From the NCBI RefSeq assembly GCF_000247815.1, contig NC_021681.1:18257040-18321039 (forward strand): a stretch of DNA of 64,000 nt. Reading direction: 5' to 3'. This document shows positions 1-13,139 of the stretch, in pieces. The position numbers and the translations under genes were made by a program. The notes under the pieces were generated by a model. It had not been told where the DNA came from. It saw only the letters and a list, made by a program, of their open reading frames with translations, and made no database searches. Positions within the stretch are counted from its first letter, which is position 1. The number at the start of each line of letters is the position of its first letter. The stretch comes from Ficedula albicollis. Taxonomy: Eukaryota > Chordata > Aves > Passeriformes > Muscicapidae.

Positions 1-1127
1 CTTGTAATGATATGTTATAAAATATAACAACCCTTCTGGCTGTTTTGAATGGCAGAGATTATTTTTATCAGCATTACTAAATAACATTGTTAAAGACAGT
101 TAAGTTGGGATCATAAAATGTTAAGTACGAATTTCCATTAGCTATTTTTGGAATCTCCTCCCGGGCTGCAGAAAACAATGAAGTATAAAATTACATCAGT
201 TAACCAGGAAAAAAACCAGTAAGAAGTTGGCTTCATACATTCAGAGCACTATATTATTTGCCTTTTTACTTACATCTCGTGAGCATTGTGAAATAACAAG
301 TAAAATGCCACAATATATTCACTGGAAGTACTACCAGAATGAAATATCCAGAAAGTATAAGACATGCAGTAATTACCTGCAGCACTATACTCCATTTAAA
401 AAAAACAAAAAACAAGCCAATAATTCACACACTGGATTTTAAATCCTGAGAATTAAAATGGACTCATAATGTGGAGTTGTCTTCCTCCTACTAAAGTAAA
501 ACTAGCTCTCTTCAAAAAACAGTGAGTCAAAGATTAAAGACGACAAATGAGATGGGGGAAGTATTAAATTCATCATTACATTTGATCATAACATAAAACC
601 ACCTTCTCATCTATTCTTTTCTTATAGATCACTGAGTTCACTACTAAAAACTCTCAAGTGTCACAAGTGAGTTAATGAATATGTACATGCTGAATTTTAG
701 TCTGAGTCCTAAATACTACTTTCCAGACACAATTCAATGGTACATAACAGAGAGATTACAAGTCAGACATTTTATGAAGCACTTTGAGATCTATATGTAG
801 CTAACAACTCACTAAATACGTAATAAAAATTGGAATTCCTCTACAAAGTTCAGTAAGGCATATGCAAGCTATATTCTTTCCATACTCTTTGTTAGGGATT
901 TGTTACATGGCTGCCAATCTGAAGTCTATCCTGTTAACAGGAATCAGTGATTTGTGACAGGAAATATGAGAAAGAAATCTTATGTTAGAATTGCATTAGA
1001 ATATGAAGATATCCCTGAAAAAGTGCTGGGAACTATCTAAGAGCAGGCAATGACCAGAGGCACTTAATCACATGATTAGGAGACATGTGACTGTTGATTA
1101 CACTGAAGCAACGTGATTCCAGCTTAC
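1..1127 (-). other. RFC4 intron 3 (partial), no exon seen
   Basis: This AT-rich stretch follows the third RFC4 coding exon in the direction of transcription. I looked on the minus strand for the next RFC4 exon, which should encode the conserved LNASDERG segment, and did not find it, so that exon should lie beyond the left edge. Nothing else recognisable is present. Confidence 0.6.
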
Positions 1128-1207
1128 CCAAACAGCTCTCTAGCAGCTGCTAAAATAGTGGAAGTCTTTCCAGTTCCAGGTGGGCCATAGAACAACAGAT
1201 TGGGAAG
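1128..1207 (-). CDS. RFC4: RFC4 coding exon 3 (Walker A exon)
   Basis: RFC4 is one of the small AAA+ subunits of the replication factor C clamp loader, which opens and loads PCNA on primer-template junctions in the nucleus. Read on the minus strand, this 80-base exon encodes [20 protein letters not shown] and then AARELFG, about residues 69-95. It contains the exact Walker A motif GPPGTGKT (about residues 76-83) that binds ATP. It is bounded by a TTTCAG acceptor and a GTAAGC donor. It enters on a codon boundary and leaves after two bases of a Gly codon, as expected for RFC4. The sequence is almost identical to mammalian RFC4 as I recall it. Other RFC subunits share the P-loop, but the flanking residues and the N-terminal exon point to RFC4. 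The remaining exons, including Walker B, lie outside the window. Confidence 0.95.
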
Positions 1208-4200
1208 CTGAAACAGCAAGGCATAATTTGTAAGAAAAGCAAATTTTAAAAAAAATCCACTAACAGGAAAACCTACTGACAATCTGAACAGAACACACAC
1301 TATCTATTCCTCACAGTAAAAAATGGCAAGTCTTTTCACTTCTAGGTCTCTAAAGGAGGGCAAACAGTTGCTGTTTATAGCACAGCATGAACAAGTGTTA
1401 TTTGGTGGCACCATCCCATGTTCTATCCAAACTGATATTCAGTCTATATTTATTTTTATATATACACCCCAGAGCATGTCTGAGATCAAAAGCCTACAGA
1501 GCTTACTGTTCTGATTGAAGTAACACCCAAATTTATCCAAGAACTGTCTGAGATCAAAAGCCTACAGAGCTTACTGGTATGATTGCAGTAACACCCAAAT
1601 TTATCCAAGAATGGCCTGAAACAGCCTGGGTAGGACCAGCAGTGCAGATGAAACCATCCTTTGCTTTCTCAGCTGCCCAGCCTGCCTTGTGCCTTGTCCA
1701 GCCAGGCTGAGGATTCTGTGCTGCACCAAGAGCACTGCAGTGAGCACAGGGCAGCTCGGGAACGCTGGGCTGCAGTGAGGGCAGTGCAGACACAGCCCAG
1801 CACTCACTGCACTGCACAGCAAATTCCTGCATCCATCCAAGCGGTCTTCAAAGGACACCACTGGCACTTCTTAAAGAAATTAGGTTAACTGATCTTTAAA
1901 AGATTTAATTAACGACCTCAGCATGAAAAATACAACTGCATTACGGAGATATGCTGACACAGGAAGATCAAAGCAATACAGCAAAGACTGCAGCAATTAT
2001 TTTAGGATGACATTTAGCTGCACAAAGCAAAAAAAGTCTCAATTTGAGAACATAACTAAGTATCTACTAAATATCTGAAATTCATTAGATGGAATGAACA
2101 TAAGCTGGTTTTGTTTTGTCTGTCAGAGGAGCTGTACAAGCCTGTGTAACATGGTGGTCCTAACTGTGCACTTCTAATACAGATGTAAATTATTAATACT
2201 AACAGATAATGAGCTGCACACAGTTCAAGCCACCCTTAGACAAGGATAATGAATCCAAAGTGATTAAAGTGATTAAAGGAGTGAAAAATATATCTTAGGA
2301 GAAATGACTTTTTGAAGTGCTTGATTTAGTTAGCTCAGCAAAACAAAAGCTGAGAAGGAATATGACTGATCTCCATAAATAATCTGAGTAACACAAAGAA
2401 CAAAGCCAGCATAAACAAAATTTGTATAAGCCATGACTGAATTTTGGCTGAAATCAAGAGGCTTTCCAGCTGACATAGGAGTGATAGAAGAGTTTTCTAT
2501 ATTACTATTTCAGGCAATCACTTCTATAGATGATCACTTTAAAACTGCTGTCTTTTACAATAGAGGATGTTCCACTTCTACATTCTTAAAAACAAGAATC
2601 CAAAAGTTCCCTCCAACCAATAGCAAAAAGACAAACCTCACACAGTCTGACTTGATTTCTAGCCCCTAATAAGCATTCTATTTTTAAAGAGTCAACTAAA
2701 ATTAGATTACAGAATTCTATGCTGAATATAGCATGTAATGCAGACAGAATGGGAACAGCAAAACCAAAACCATCCAAAGAGCACAGAAAAATGCAGGAAT
2801 ACACAACCCATAATCAGAAAATGAAATAGAGGCAATCAGTTTGGTAACAAATATCCCATTTTAACAACTAAGACAAGACATAGGGCACAGACTTAACTGC
2901 ATATGTACCCTAAATGTAGAGATAGAAGAATTTCAATCTTCAATCAGTTTCTAGTACATGAATGAATTTCAAGTTTTGCCTGTTCCTTCTGCCAATCAAT
3001 TGTTGCTTGTTTCCCTAATTACTAATAAGCAAACAGCATCCCCTCCTAACAAATACCTTTTCAAGTTTAGACACCACAATAGTATTATCCCCCTCTATCT
3101 TCTATGACAGCTCCAGAGAGAAGGAAAGTGTACTGAATAACAGCTGAAAATTCACTAATCTCCATGCTGGGTTGGCACATTGCATCAGTAGCCGTTTGTA
3201 AGGAGATACATAATTTCATGCCTCTGTGCTAATTCACACACTACTGTCCGCAAAAAAAAGCAAAAGCAGGTAAAAAGTTCTAATTAGAATCTGTTTCCTA
3301 ATTCCATTACACCCCAATTTCATCACTGCTTCTGTTTCAACCTCATTTATGCTGGTTTCTCACTGAAGTATTTACACCACTTTTCACCAAGCACAACCTA
3401 ATCCTTCATGTAACTGTGGCAGTATTTTTAAACAAACTGCAACCTGATCTGGTTATCCATTTTCCATGCTTGCCAGGAGTAAGCAGGATACCTGCAGGCA
3501 TCCCTCTGCTCATGGGAAAGCTTCCTCATATAGTGCAAATCTCAGATGCTTTTCCAGCAGTTTCAGTACAAGTGAAGATGTAAATTGCAACAATAATTCT
3601 ACACTCTCTTTTCAGTTATTAAGGTATCATGAACAAAATGAAAAATAAAGGATAACATGACCACTTTCAGTTTCTTTGCCAAAAAACCAGCAACAAAACG
3701 ACACTTCTAGCAGACAGAAATCTCCAGTTCAAACCCCCCTGGTCTCTGCTGTCCCCAGTTTATAACAGGATGATGTGTGCTCTCACAGATGGAGGTTTAT
3801 CGGCTATAGGGAGTTACAAGTCCTGCTCCATTTAGCAGCTCCCAAATCAAGGCCCACAAATACAGGCCAATCAACAGAGGACTGACCTCCATTTCCAACA
3901 CTAAGATTTAAATAAAGCACATTACTCAAACCTAAGCATTGTCACAGCTGTTTCTTTGATCTCACCAGATCTCCACACTCAGAAAGAACCTCTGCAGTAA
4001 CATGTACTTACAGAAGTACAGTACTAGCCCCCTCAGATTTTGAATTACACTTTTGCCTTTTTGACAGAATGAGTCCTTTCAAGAAACTAATAAAAATGCC
4101 TGAAATCAAAAAAACCCCAAATATTTTAGAGGATTTGCATGATTTTGTCCTCAAATGCCTTGCTGAATTGGGGCAGCTGTGTCAAAATACAGGGCCTCTA

Positions 4201-5597
4201 ACCATAAGCAGGAATTATAATTTGACTTTTCAACTCAAGAGGCCAAAAGTCAACACAAGTGCACTAGGCTCAGAATCCAAGAAACACTGCTGATCCACAA
4301 GCTGTAGGGTTTTAAATAACTGTTACTCAAAATAGAACTTCCCAACCCATCACCTAAGCAATGTTACACAACTGATATGTCCAGACAGAATAGGTGGCAG
4401 CAGATCATTTCTCCTTTGCTGTTAACAGTGCCTTCCTAATTACCTCAACTCTATAAATATGTAATCCAGCAGCATTGCTGTTGAAACACAGATTTCTGGG
4501 GTACAACATTATCTGACAAGGTCACATTACAAGAGCACTCTCAAAGCAAACTGAACATGGAGAAAAGAACTGAAGAAAGAAGTGAAAATCTTTAGCAGTT
4601 GTACCAGTTTGATTTTGGCTTCACACACTCAAACAAATAAGGTATGTCTGCTTTTGCAAGCTTTGATTAAACTATTATTTTCAGAGAGAAACAGACTCAT
4701 ATCACTGGAGGGCAAACCAAAGCTGCAGCATGTGAAGACAGACAGCTTTTGAAGCACAAGTGTGATTGTCCTAGGTGAGGACAAAAAAAAAGTCTCAGTA
4801 TGTACAAAAGAAGGAATTGTTCCGATTTTGAAAAAAGCAGAGCCATCTCTTGGCTATGTACTTTATTTCTCCTTTCAGCCCCTTCACCTTCACATCAGCT
4901 ACCTTGGAAGAAATAACCATCAAACACACCAACTATTTACTAAATTTTTCTTCAAAAGCAAATGCAAGAGTAAACAAATGCAACTACAAATGCTCTGCTC
5001 ACCTACTCTTACGTCATGCAAGCCAACCCTGCAACTGCCACACTTATCTTTTTCAAGCCAAAGAGACTTTCTTGGAAAATTTAACCCATAAAAGTTTAGG
5101 AATCACTATCCAAGAAGTAGACCTGGCACTTTTAAATTAAACTTCATACGCCAAAATTTTTAGTGTTTAGCAGTTTCACAGAAGCACTGACCGATCACTA
5201 GAAATGTTTAGGAGTGACTGACAATTCAGACTTGTCTATGAAAGAGAACTTTCTCCTCTTGTCTTAAACATGAATGTCACAAGTACTAGTGGAGTAGCAG
5301 TGTGGAGACAACAAAAGCTTTTCCATAGTTTGAAACTATTAACAAGGAGTTTACCATTTGAGCTTTTCCAGAAAAATTCCAAACAGACAATTCCACAGTG
5401 TTTAGAGGACTGGAAATATAAGAAGCTTTGCACATAAATCAAAACAGGATATATCACACAGGATGTCACTTAGCCTGTCCATGAAGAACCACTGTAAAAA
5501 TGGTCACTGCTGAGTTGAAAAAGAGAAATTTTTGTTATCACTGACTCAAGTGTCTATCTAAAAATGCTGATTAGGTGGTTGTTGTCATTACACTCAC
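1208..5597 (-). other. RFC4: RFC4 intron 2
   Basis: This 4.4-kb intron lies between the exon ending in EGAD and the Walker A exon. It is AT-rich with scattered stops in all frames. Apart from a 68-bp two-copy tandem duplication at 1477-1612 I see no exon, RNA gene or clear transposon. The short open frames inside it (for example around 4762-5140) have no recognisable domains and look like chance. Confidence 0.7.
1477..1612. repeat. Two-copy 68-bp tandem duplication
   Basis: The segments 1477-1544 and 1545-1612 are direct tandem copies, both carrying gagatcaaaagcctacagag and acccaaatttatccaagaa. They differ at only a few positions. The duplication lies inside RFC4 intron 2 and has no coding consequence. 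Confidence 0.9.
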
Positions 5598-5676
5598 ATC
5601 AGCACCTTCCAGGGACTTCTTCAGCACAGCTACCACTTCATCCTGGAAGGCAACTTCATCCACATTTTTGGGGCGA
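5598..5676 (-). CDS. RFC4: RFC4 coding exon 2
   Basis: On the minus strand this 79-base exon completes the Tyr codon split from exon 1 and encodes [20 protein letters not shown], then SLEGAD, about residues 42-68. This is the conserved N-terminal part of the AAA+ module, which in clamp-loader subunits begins with a WVEKYRP box and is followed by the P-loop. The acceptor is a T-rich tract ending in TTTAG and the donor is GTGAGTG. Exon length (one base plus 26 codons) keeps the frame into exon 3. The residues match vertebrate RFC4 closely, so the call is firm. Confidence 0.95.
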
Positions 5677-6246
5677 CTAAATAAAAAGACATTAAATAAA
5701 ATGCATTAGCTAATAAAGTTTCATAGGAAAGCTGAAATTGAGAAAAACAATTTCCCCTTCTGATTACATCAGGTACTGAAGAATTACAGTGAACTTTGTA
5801 GTTGAAATCAAAATCACAACAGGAAGTCTAATGCCTCTGGTCTGTACTACTGAAGTGATCTAATTCCTCAGGAAGCTGTTTGTCTCTCTCTGTTGTAAAC
5901 ACCTGTCTAAGATGCTTTTAAAAGCAAAACTGAAATATTTTAACACTTTGTGATGAAGACTTCTCAAAAAAGCAAAGCATTAAATGCATTTATGCATCAA
6001 AACACAGTGATGAAACAGCACTACTTCACAGGGCCAAGATTTCTACTCAGTACCAGCCCCAAAGGGCACTTTAACACCCCACAGTCCCGGAGTTCCCCCT
6101 AACAGGAAAATTTAAGCTTTTCTCCCTGGTGGGGACACCCACACCTGCGACCCCCTTTTGCTGTGCACCAACTACCTCTCTGCACCCCCCAGAGCCAACC
6201 CCCCCTCCCACGGCCAGCGCCCCCAGTGCCCCAGAGCATCCCTTAC
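5677..6246 (-). other. RFC4: RFC4 intron 1 (between coding exons 1 and 2)
   Basis: A 570-base intron with donor GTAAGG at 6246-6241 and a T-rich acceptor next to 5677. It holds nothing else that I recognise. Confidence 0.85.
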
Positions 6247-6371
6247 TATTTCTCCACCCAGGGGATAGGTTTGGTCCTCTTGCCCTCTCCGCTGCTCCCG
6301 GCCGCGCTCTTTTCCTTGGCAGCGACGGGTTTGGTGCTGATAGAGGCTGGGCCCTTGAGGAAGGCCTGCAT
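6247..6371 (-). CDS. RFC4: RFC4 first coding exon with start codon
   Basis: The ATG reads leftward from 6371. The exon begins MQAFLKGPASISTKPVAAKE and ends TKPIPWVEK plus two bases of a Tyr codon, about 41 residues. The opening MQAFLKG and the closing PWVEKYRP (finished by exon 2) are hallmarks of vertebrate RFC4. The middle is a low-complexity Lys/Ser/Gly linker, as in mammals, and is about two residues shorter than the human protein as I recall it. The donor GTAAGG follows directly. Immediately upstream of the ATG lies a GGCAC repeat (minus-strand sense) and then a 492-base G run in the transcript sense. The 5' leader or 5' intron is therefore probably not faithfully represented in this assembly. 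Confidence 0.95.
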
Positions 6372-6375
6372 GGCT

Positions 6376-6431
6376 GTGCCGGGCTGTGCCGTGCCGTGCC
6401 GTGCCGTGCCGTGCCGTGCCGTGCCGTGCCG
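6376..6431. repeat. GTGCC pentanucleotide repeat
   Basis: Nine consecutive GTGCC units (6386-6430), preceded by one more unit and a variant, run into the C homopolymer. They begin a few bases upstream of the RFC4 start codon, so they lie in the 5' leader or next to a leader intron. Confidence 0.9.
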
Positions 6432-6987
<556 letters not shown>

Positions 6988-7049
6988 CCCCTCACAGCCC
7001 CGTCACCCACAGACCCCCTCAGGCCCCGCCGGCCTTTCCCGCCAACCCG

Positions 7050-7160
7050 TCCGCGCACGGGGGCGGGGCCATCTTCCGCCCGCCGAGAGCCAATCACAGA
7101 GCGCGGTGCCGCTGACGTCACGCCGCGCGCGCTCCGGTGCCTGAAGGGGCGGGGCTTAGG
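7050..7160 (-). promoter_or_regulatory. RFC4: RFC4 CpG-island promoter
   Basis: This GC-rich, CpG-dense block carries a GC box (7059-7070), an overlapping YY1/ETS arrangement (GCCATCTTCCG, 7068-7078, which reads CGGAAGATGGC on the minus strand), a CCAAT box (7089-7094), a perfect CRE TGACGTCA (7113-7120) and a second GC box (7146-7155). This combination is typical of TATA-less housekeeping promoters. I infer that RFC4 transcription begins near the YY1/ETS element and runs leftward. The promoter may also fire rightward, but no plus-strand gene is recognisable beside it. Confidence 0.75.
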
Positions 7161-10100
7161 GGGCCAGCGCGCGCAGAGGGCGCGGAGCGGGCGGTTCCTC
7201 AGGGCGGGCGCGCGCGCGCGTCCCCTCACAAGTGCTCCTTCCCGAACGTGAAATAAAGAATAAAAAGACGCCCCGAAAAGAACGAGAGCTGCCCGAGAGC
7301 AAGGGGAGGAGGGGCCTCTCTATGCAGTGGGACCCGTTCCCTTTCCCCTGGCGGGTGAGGTGCCTCTGGGGGCTTTGGAAGCGCCCCCGGGTGAAGTGAA
7401 ATGAAGCCAGGACAGCCTGAGGCTGGCCGGGGCCGTTCCTGGGGCCGACATTTGTGCGGTTTTGGGCGTCGGTGCAAAGCTGCGCCAGCCCTCCCTGCTG
7501 CCGTGCGAGCAGCTCCCCCAGGTGTGCAGGCTCAGGGTTATTGGTGCTGGAGTGATGCAAAAGTAAATCCTTTGTGTTTTCCCAGTATTTCTAATGACAG
7601 CCATCACAGCTAAGGCAGGGAAAAAGCAAATTCAGAAGTGTGATTGATGTGACAGATCCCTTCAAATGGTGAAAAAACATCCTGGTAGATGTGGCAGTCG
7701 TGATGAACGCCCACATTTCCTTGTGCTGGGTGGCTGTAGCTTCTACTTCCAACTACACACCAGCTTTGTGGGTAAAAAAATGGAAGTATTTCTGCTACCA
7801 GCAGCTGAGTATTGTGTGGCTGGAGATGTTCTGCTTCACTGTTTTCCCTTGGCTGCTCCTGGGCATGAGACACAGACAGAGTGGCCCGGGGAGCTGCAGT
7901 AGTGATCCCCCAGAATAGACCCGTGGAAGTGAAAAGAGACTGGAAATGGTCTCTATGGCAACAGAAGAACAGCCTTTGCGAAAGGAGATGTAGGAAAAAA
8001 TGTAGGCTGAAAATACACAAATCTGTCAGTGAGTCAACCCTGTAATTCTTGTCTGGGCAATTTTAAATAAGTTGCTTCCTCTCATCTAGCATTCTTCTAT
8101 TGAAGAATGAAATCCAGATTGTAGTCTTAGTAAGAAATGCAATTTTTTTCCACTGTGATTATATTTCGTACTTCCAAGACATAGTAACAAATGATTTCTG
8201 AAATCTTTCTGAAGGTTCTTTCTGCAACTGTGTAAAGGTTTGCTGTCTTTTTGAAGCTTTGTTCTATTTGCTGGTCTCTAAGATACAAGATACAAGAAAA
8301 ATAGCAATAATAATTGTAATGTAAAGGAGAAAGTGAGAAATGAAATCCCAGATTCACAACAAGTGATTCACACAAACCTGACTGGTGCCCAGCCCATCCC
8401 TGAGCAGTGGTCAGCTCCTCCTGGGCAGCTCCCCCTGTTTATACACTGGGCAAAACATTCTATGGCATGGAATATCCCTTTGGCCAGTTCAGGTCAGCTG
8501 TCCCAGCCATGCTCCTTCCCAGTTTTTTTGTGCCCTTCCTCATTAGCAGAACATGGGACACTGTAAAGTCCTTGACTTGGGGTAACACTACTTGGCTACA
8601 ACCAAACCATCAGTTTCATATCAGCATTATTCTCACACTGAATCCAAATCACAGCATTGTACCAGCTTCTAAGGAGAAAACCTAATCTATCCCAGCTGAA
8701 ACCAGGACACCAGTCTTATGTGAGCCATTTGCAGATGTACAGCCACAGAATGAGGGTTCAAGAGCTCATCTGACAGAAAACCAATGTGTCAGGGGCTAGT
8801 GACAGCAGGGCAGGAGAGCTGATTAGGGGGAGGACATTTGTCTTTATAAGTTACTCTGCCTGCTGCCCTGGAGACCTCCCCATGCCTGCATCAATCTAGA
8901 CCCCCAGTCAGTTGACATGAAAGCTTCCTAGATCAGCTCAGGGATTTTTCTGATGCTGGAAGTGGACAAGTGGCTTCCTAAAAACGAACTAGATAGAGTT
9001 CATAGAAGAAAGCTGGGCGTAAAAATAACAGAATCACTTCTGCTAACAGCTTTGTCTAAAATCCAGGTTTTGTTTTAAAAGAGGAGAGAGTTGAAAGAAA
9101 TCAATGCAATAAAAAGAGGCATATGGATTTTTGTAAAAATTTAACAGCAAGCATTTGTCTCCTAACTCTGCATTGAAGACTTCTGCCAGAATTATGTAAG
9201 CAACACAGAGCAGACTGGCACTAGGAGTTTTCACTGCCCAAGCTGCATAAAAGAAGGTTCAAAGCAACATGGCAAGAATGTTGAGGGTATCAATGGACCT
9301 TTATTTTCCCCCCTTAGATATAATAACTAGGACAGCATTTGTCTCAGCTCTGGTAACTGTGGGATATGATCATTGTGTAAAGTCATGGCTAAGGTGGATA
9401 CTGCAAATAGGTAAGTATCCATTCCTTCTCAAGACTCAGGAATCAGAGGCCTGAAACTGAACCATCAAGCTTCAGATTTAAAACCAAAAGAAGTAGCTTT
9501 TTTCACAATGCATATTTAAATTGCAAGTCTTGTTGCTATCAAACTTTATGGCCATCAAAATTATAAGTAGATTAAAAAATAGCTAGACAGATTCCTGAAG
9601 AAATAGAGTATTAAATATTATCAGTCATATGCAAACTTAAGCTCAGAAAGTCTCTGAACCAGAGATCACTGCAATCTGACAGGGAAATATTGGAGAGGGA
9701 TAATCTCTTTAAGTGGCTTGTTTCATGCACTCTTTCCTGAGGGTACATTAATGGTCCTTCTCACAGATGGGCCACTGTCCCAGCCTGTGTCAGGACAGAT
9801 GCTCTGGAGCACAGAAAGTGAATGATTAATGTAAATGATGGTGACAAAAAGGTTGTGATTAGGAAGGAAGACAGGGAGAGGAGCGCAGAGAATTTTGCTA
9901 AAACTAGTGTTGTGTCTTCAGTGGCCTCTTTTTCATCAGAATGGATTTTACAAGAGCTGTGCTCCTTTACAAGTAGCTGAAACAGCATCTGAGGCAAAGC
10001 AGGTCAGGCTTAGCAGAGCTTAGGTGAGAGGCTAAGTGTGAGGGTAGAGCCTCAGGCTTTTCCAGGGGAGCTGTGTGTGGAGAAAAGGTGTTTGCAAGTT

Positions 10101-13100
10101 TTGGCAGAGAAGCCTAGATTTGTCACAGGAGCTGAGAGGCCAGTGGGAAGCTGAGAACAGCAGAGAAGCACTAGCACTGTGACTCTCTTAAAAGTCAAGC
10201 AAAAGCACTCTTGGCTGAGGTGTTCCAAATAGAATAAAAGTAAGAAAACTTAAAATATGGAGCGCTATTTTCCTTTACTATGTGACAGATGTTCCGGAAA
10301 GGAAGCAGCACTCTGTGTGCCTTCTTTGTGTGTGAATCAAAGAGGTACCTGAGTCACTTAAGAGTTTCTTCTACTAATGGAAAGTGCTGCAGATCTGAGC
10401 CAGTCAGAAGTGGTGACAGTGTAATTACCTTTCCCAATTGTGCCAAAAGTGTTCTAGTTCTTCCCAGCAAGTAACAGAGCTGCAGCCTTTGATACAGGGA
10501 TCAGTCAATCTAGAGACAAAAGTTAAAGAGGAAAGGGGTATGATCCCACAGTAGTACAAAAGTCTTCAAAGAAAGAAATCTGGTAAAGGGTTTCTAAACT
10601 TGTCGCTTATTCCATCAGCCTGCCTGTTTTTCTGTAAGGAAATGTCTTCAGATGCACTCTGTACACCAGAAGGTTGTCATCTTGTTCTGGAAGGAGACTT
10701 TCATGAAAAACTAAAAGATGGGTGAATCTGTAAAGGTTGTGTAGGACTGGAAAAATGGAAATAATCAAGACAGTGAAGAAGATAGGCTAGTTTCAGGGAT
10801 GAATCTCATTTCAGTTCACAACAGCCCTTCAGACTCAGTTGGCTAAGTGTTTTCCAGTGACAGAAGGAAGATGTATTGCTATATAAGATGAAAAAGAAGA
10901 AAAGATTTTTTTTTCCCTGTGAGGATTTCCCCATATACTGGTCAGGCCATAGAGTCTTATAAACACTTTTTGTTAGCAGTGTGCAATTTACTGCTTATTA
11001 AAATTGCTTACAATGCTTTGGCCTCAGATGTTTGATTCAGGATCTAATAAAGAGCTGGTGATTTGTCAGGCTGTCACTCTGTGGAAAAATCAAATTCTTT
11101 TGCCTGTTGGCCATCATCTGAGCAGTGGAACCATGGCATTTGCACAGCCCCTGGTTCTGCTTTCAGTGAGATCCCTGCCTAGAATGTAAATCATCATCCT
11201 CTGTACCTCTACCACATGTTTATCAGCAAGGGCTTTTATCCTTCAGAGGGGAAGTCAGTATTTGTTGTAAAAGTACTGGCTCAATTTCACAAAAAAAATC
11301 ACAGCACTGGAAATTGTTACCATCCCATTGATGGACTAAGTTACTTCAGCATCTTCCAACCATTTCTCAAGTGACAGATACAGATACAGCTTTCATTTCT
11401 CTATGTCTCCAAGAGATCCTTATAGTCTAAGCTCCTATTTTTTCCATTTCTCATCCTGGGTTTGTGGATCACCCATGCTTTTTGCAATATTTTTTACTTG
11501 GTTCAGTCTCTTGTTGCTCTTCCATTTGGGAATTTGTAATGGCAATATACACAATGAGGCAGGCACCACTGAATCTTGGCAATGTAAAGAAATCATCCTG
11601 TAACTGGTAAAACTAATGGAATTTTCTATCCCATGGCTGTGTCCTGCTGCCCAAACCTTCCCACTGAAATTCCCCCCTTCTGTTTATTATCACTCACATC
11701 ATAAGGGAGAGACAGCACCCTCAACTTCAACTGAATCCCATTTAGTTTTGGACTGATCCCGTGTAACCCACCCTGCAGTTTAAGCTGGGCAGGGAGCAGC
11801 CAGGATTTATTAGTGAGTACCTACTGCATCCTTCCCTCTGTCAGACTTGGTGCACCTGGCTGAGTTTCAGTGAGCCTGTGAGAATTTTTATCTCCTGAAC
11901 TGGATTGCAATTGACTGACAGGTTTTAAAGCTATTGAAGGTGTGCTGGAAAGCTGGAAAGCAGTTTAACATAGTAAGAACAACTAATAAGAGAAAAGGGA
12001 TCTTAAAATAGCAAATATCCACAAGTCTGCAGTTACTGGTGCTGAATAACAATGTTGGTATAAGAGCATATGGTCTTAAAATAGCTGAGAATTAATCTAG
12101 CTAGAAATTAGACAAAGGCTCTTAGTTATCCTTGATGTTCTTGAACAGCCTTGCTGTAGGAGTAGTGAGAGCAAATAATCTACTCTGCTTTTTAGTGTAT
12201 TTCGTTTATGAATGGGTTTATACAGTGTCTATGTCTGCAGGGAAAAAAAAGAAAAAAATCTTTCAAGTATCTGGAAACATGATGACTTTTCTAGGGCCAT
12301 GCTCCTACCTACCATCTGTGACCCTTCAAGAAAAAAATAAAACATCCCAGACTTTTCAAATCCCTCAAAAAATTATAGCTAGATGTCAGTCTGTTTCCCA
12401 CATACTTTTTATCCCCCAGTGATGGCATCTCTTCCCTGGCTGGGGGAATCCTTTTAACATTAGTCAAAGTCTCTGCAGTTTGACCTTTACTGCCCAGATA
12501 GGCGGTAAAATTGGATCTCAGGAAAAAAGGCTTTTGCTTTAATACCAAAATGTTGGCAGGTGGGTGGCTCTGAAGCCATCCTTCTCATGTTTTTAGACAG
12601 ATTTGCTGTTAAACTAACTGAAGTATGCAAAGAGCCTCTTGGCATAGTTGGTCAGTCATCCAAAAAGAGGACAACAGCACAGGTGCTCAGACTGGCTTGC
12701 AGGTCAGCCAGCTGATTATAGGATTGTCCCTTCACAGAGGTAAACCTTTTTGCAACACCAGGACAGCTACACTGTGCTACAAGATCCAACAAGCCCGACG
12801 GGGTATTTTACACCTCCAGATTTGGGTATACATGTTGTCAGGTTCTTTGGTGTGCTTGGAAAGGTGGACTTAAGCAAAATTCTATGGATGGGGAGGGATC
12901 TGGATTTAGAGCTGAATTAATTCTATGGGAATAGGGCAGATCATGCAGGCAGCTTTCTCTGCTTTATTTCTTCCCTTTTAGGTGTGCAGTAGGTTTTCTG
13001 TGTTTGGGCATTACCTTGTGTGGAGCTTCAGGTAGGCTTGCAAGGATGAGGTGCAAAGAGGGATGAAAATGGAGACATACAAGTCCCTGCCTTATCCTGC

Positions 13101-13139
13101 CCTTTCTCTCTCCCTTGCCTGCCTTACTCTCCCTGTTCT
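7161..13139. other. Intergenic region between RFC4 and MCF2L2
   Basis: The first 400 bases keep elevated GC and then composition drops to ordinary AT-rich sequence. Open frames here (for example 7610-8020 minus and 8333-8685 plus) show no recognisable protein families and no convincing exon structure. I see no RNA genes. A poorly conserved or noncoding transcript from the RFC4 promoter cannot be excluded. Confidence 0.6.
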
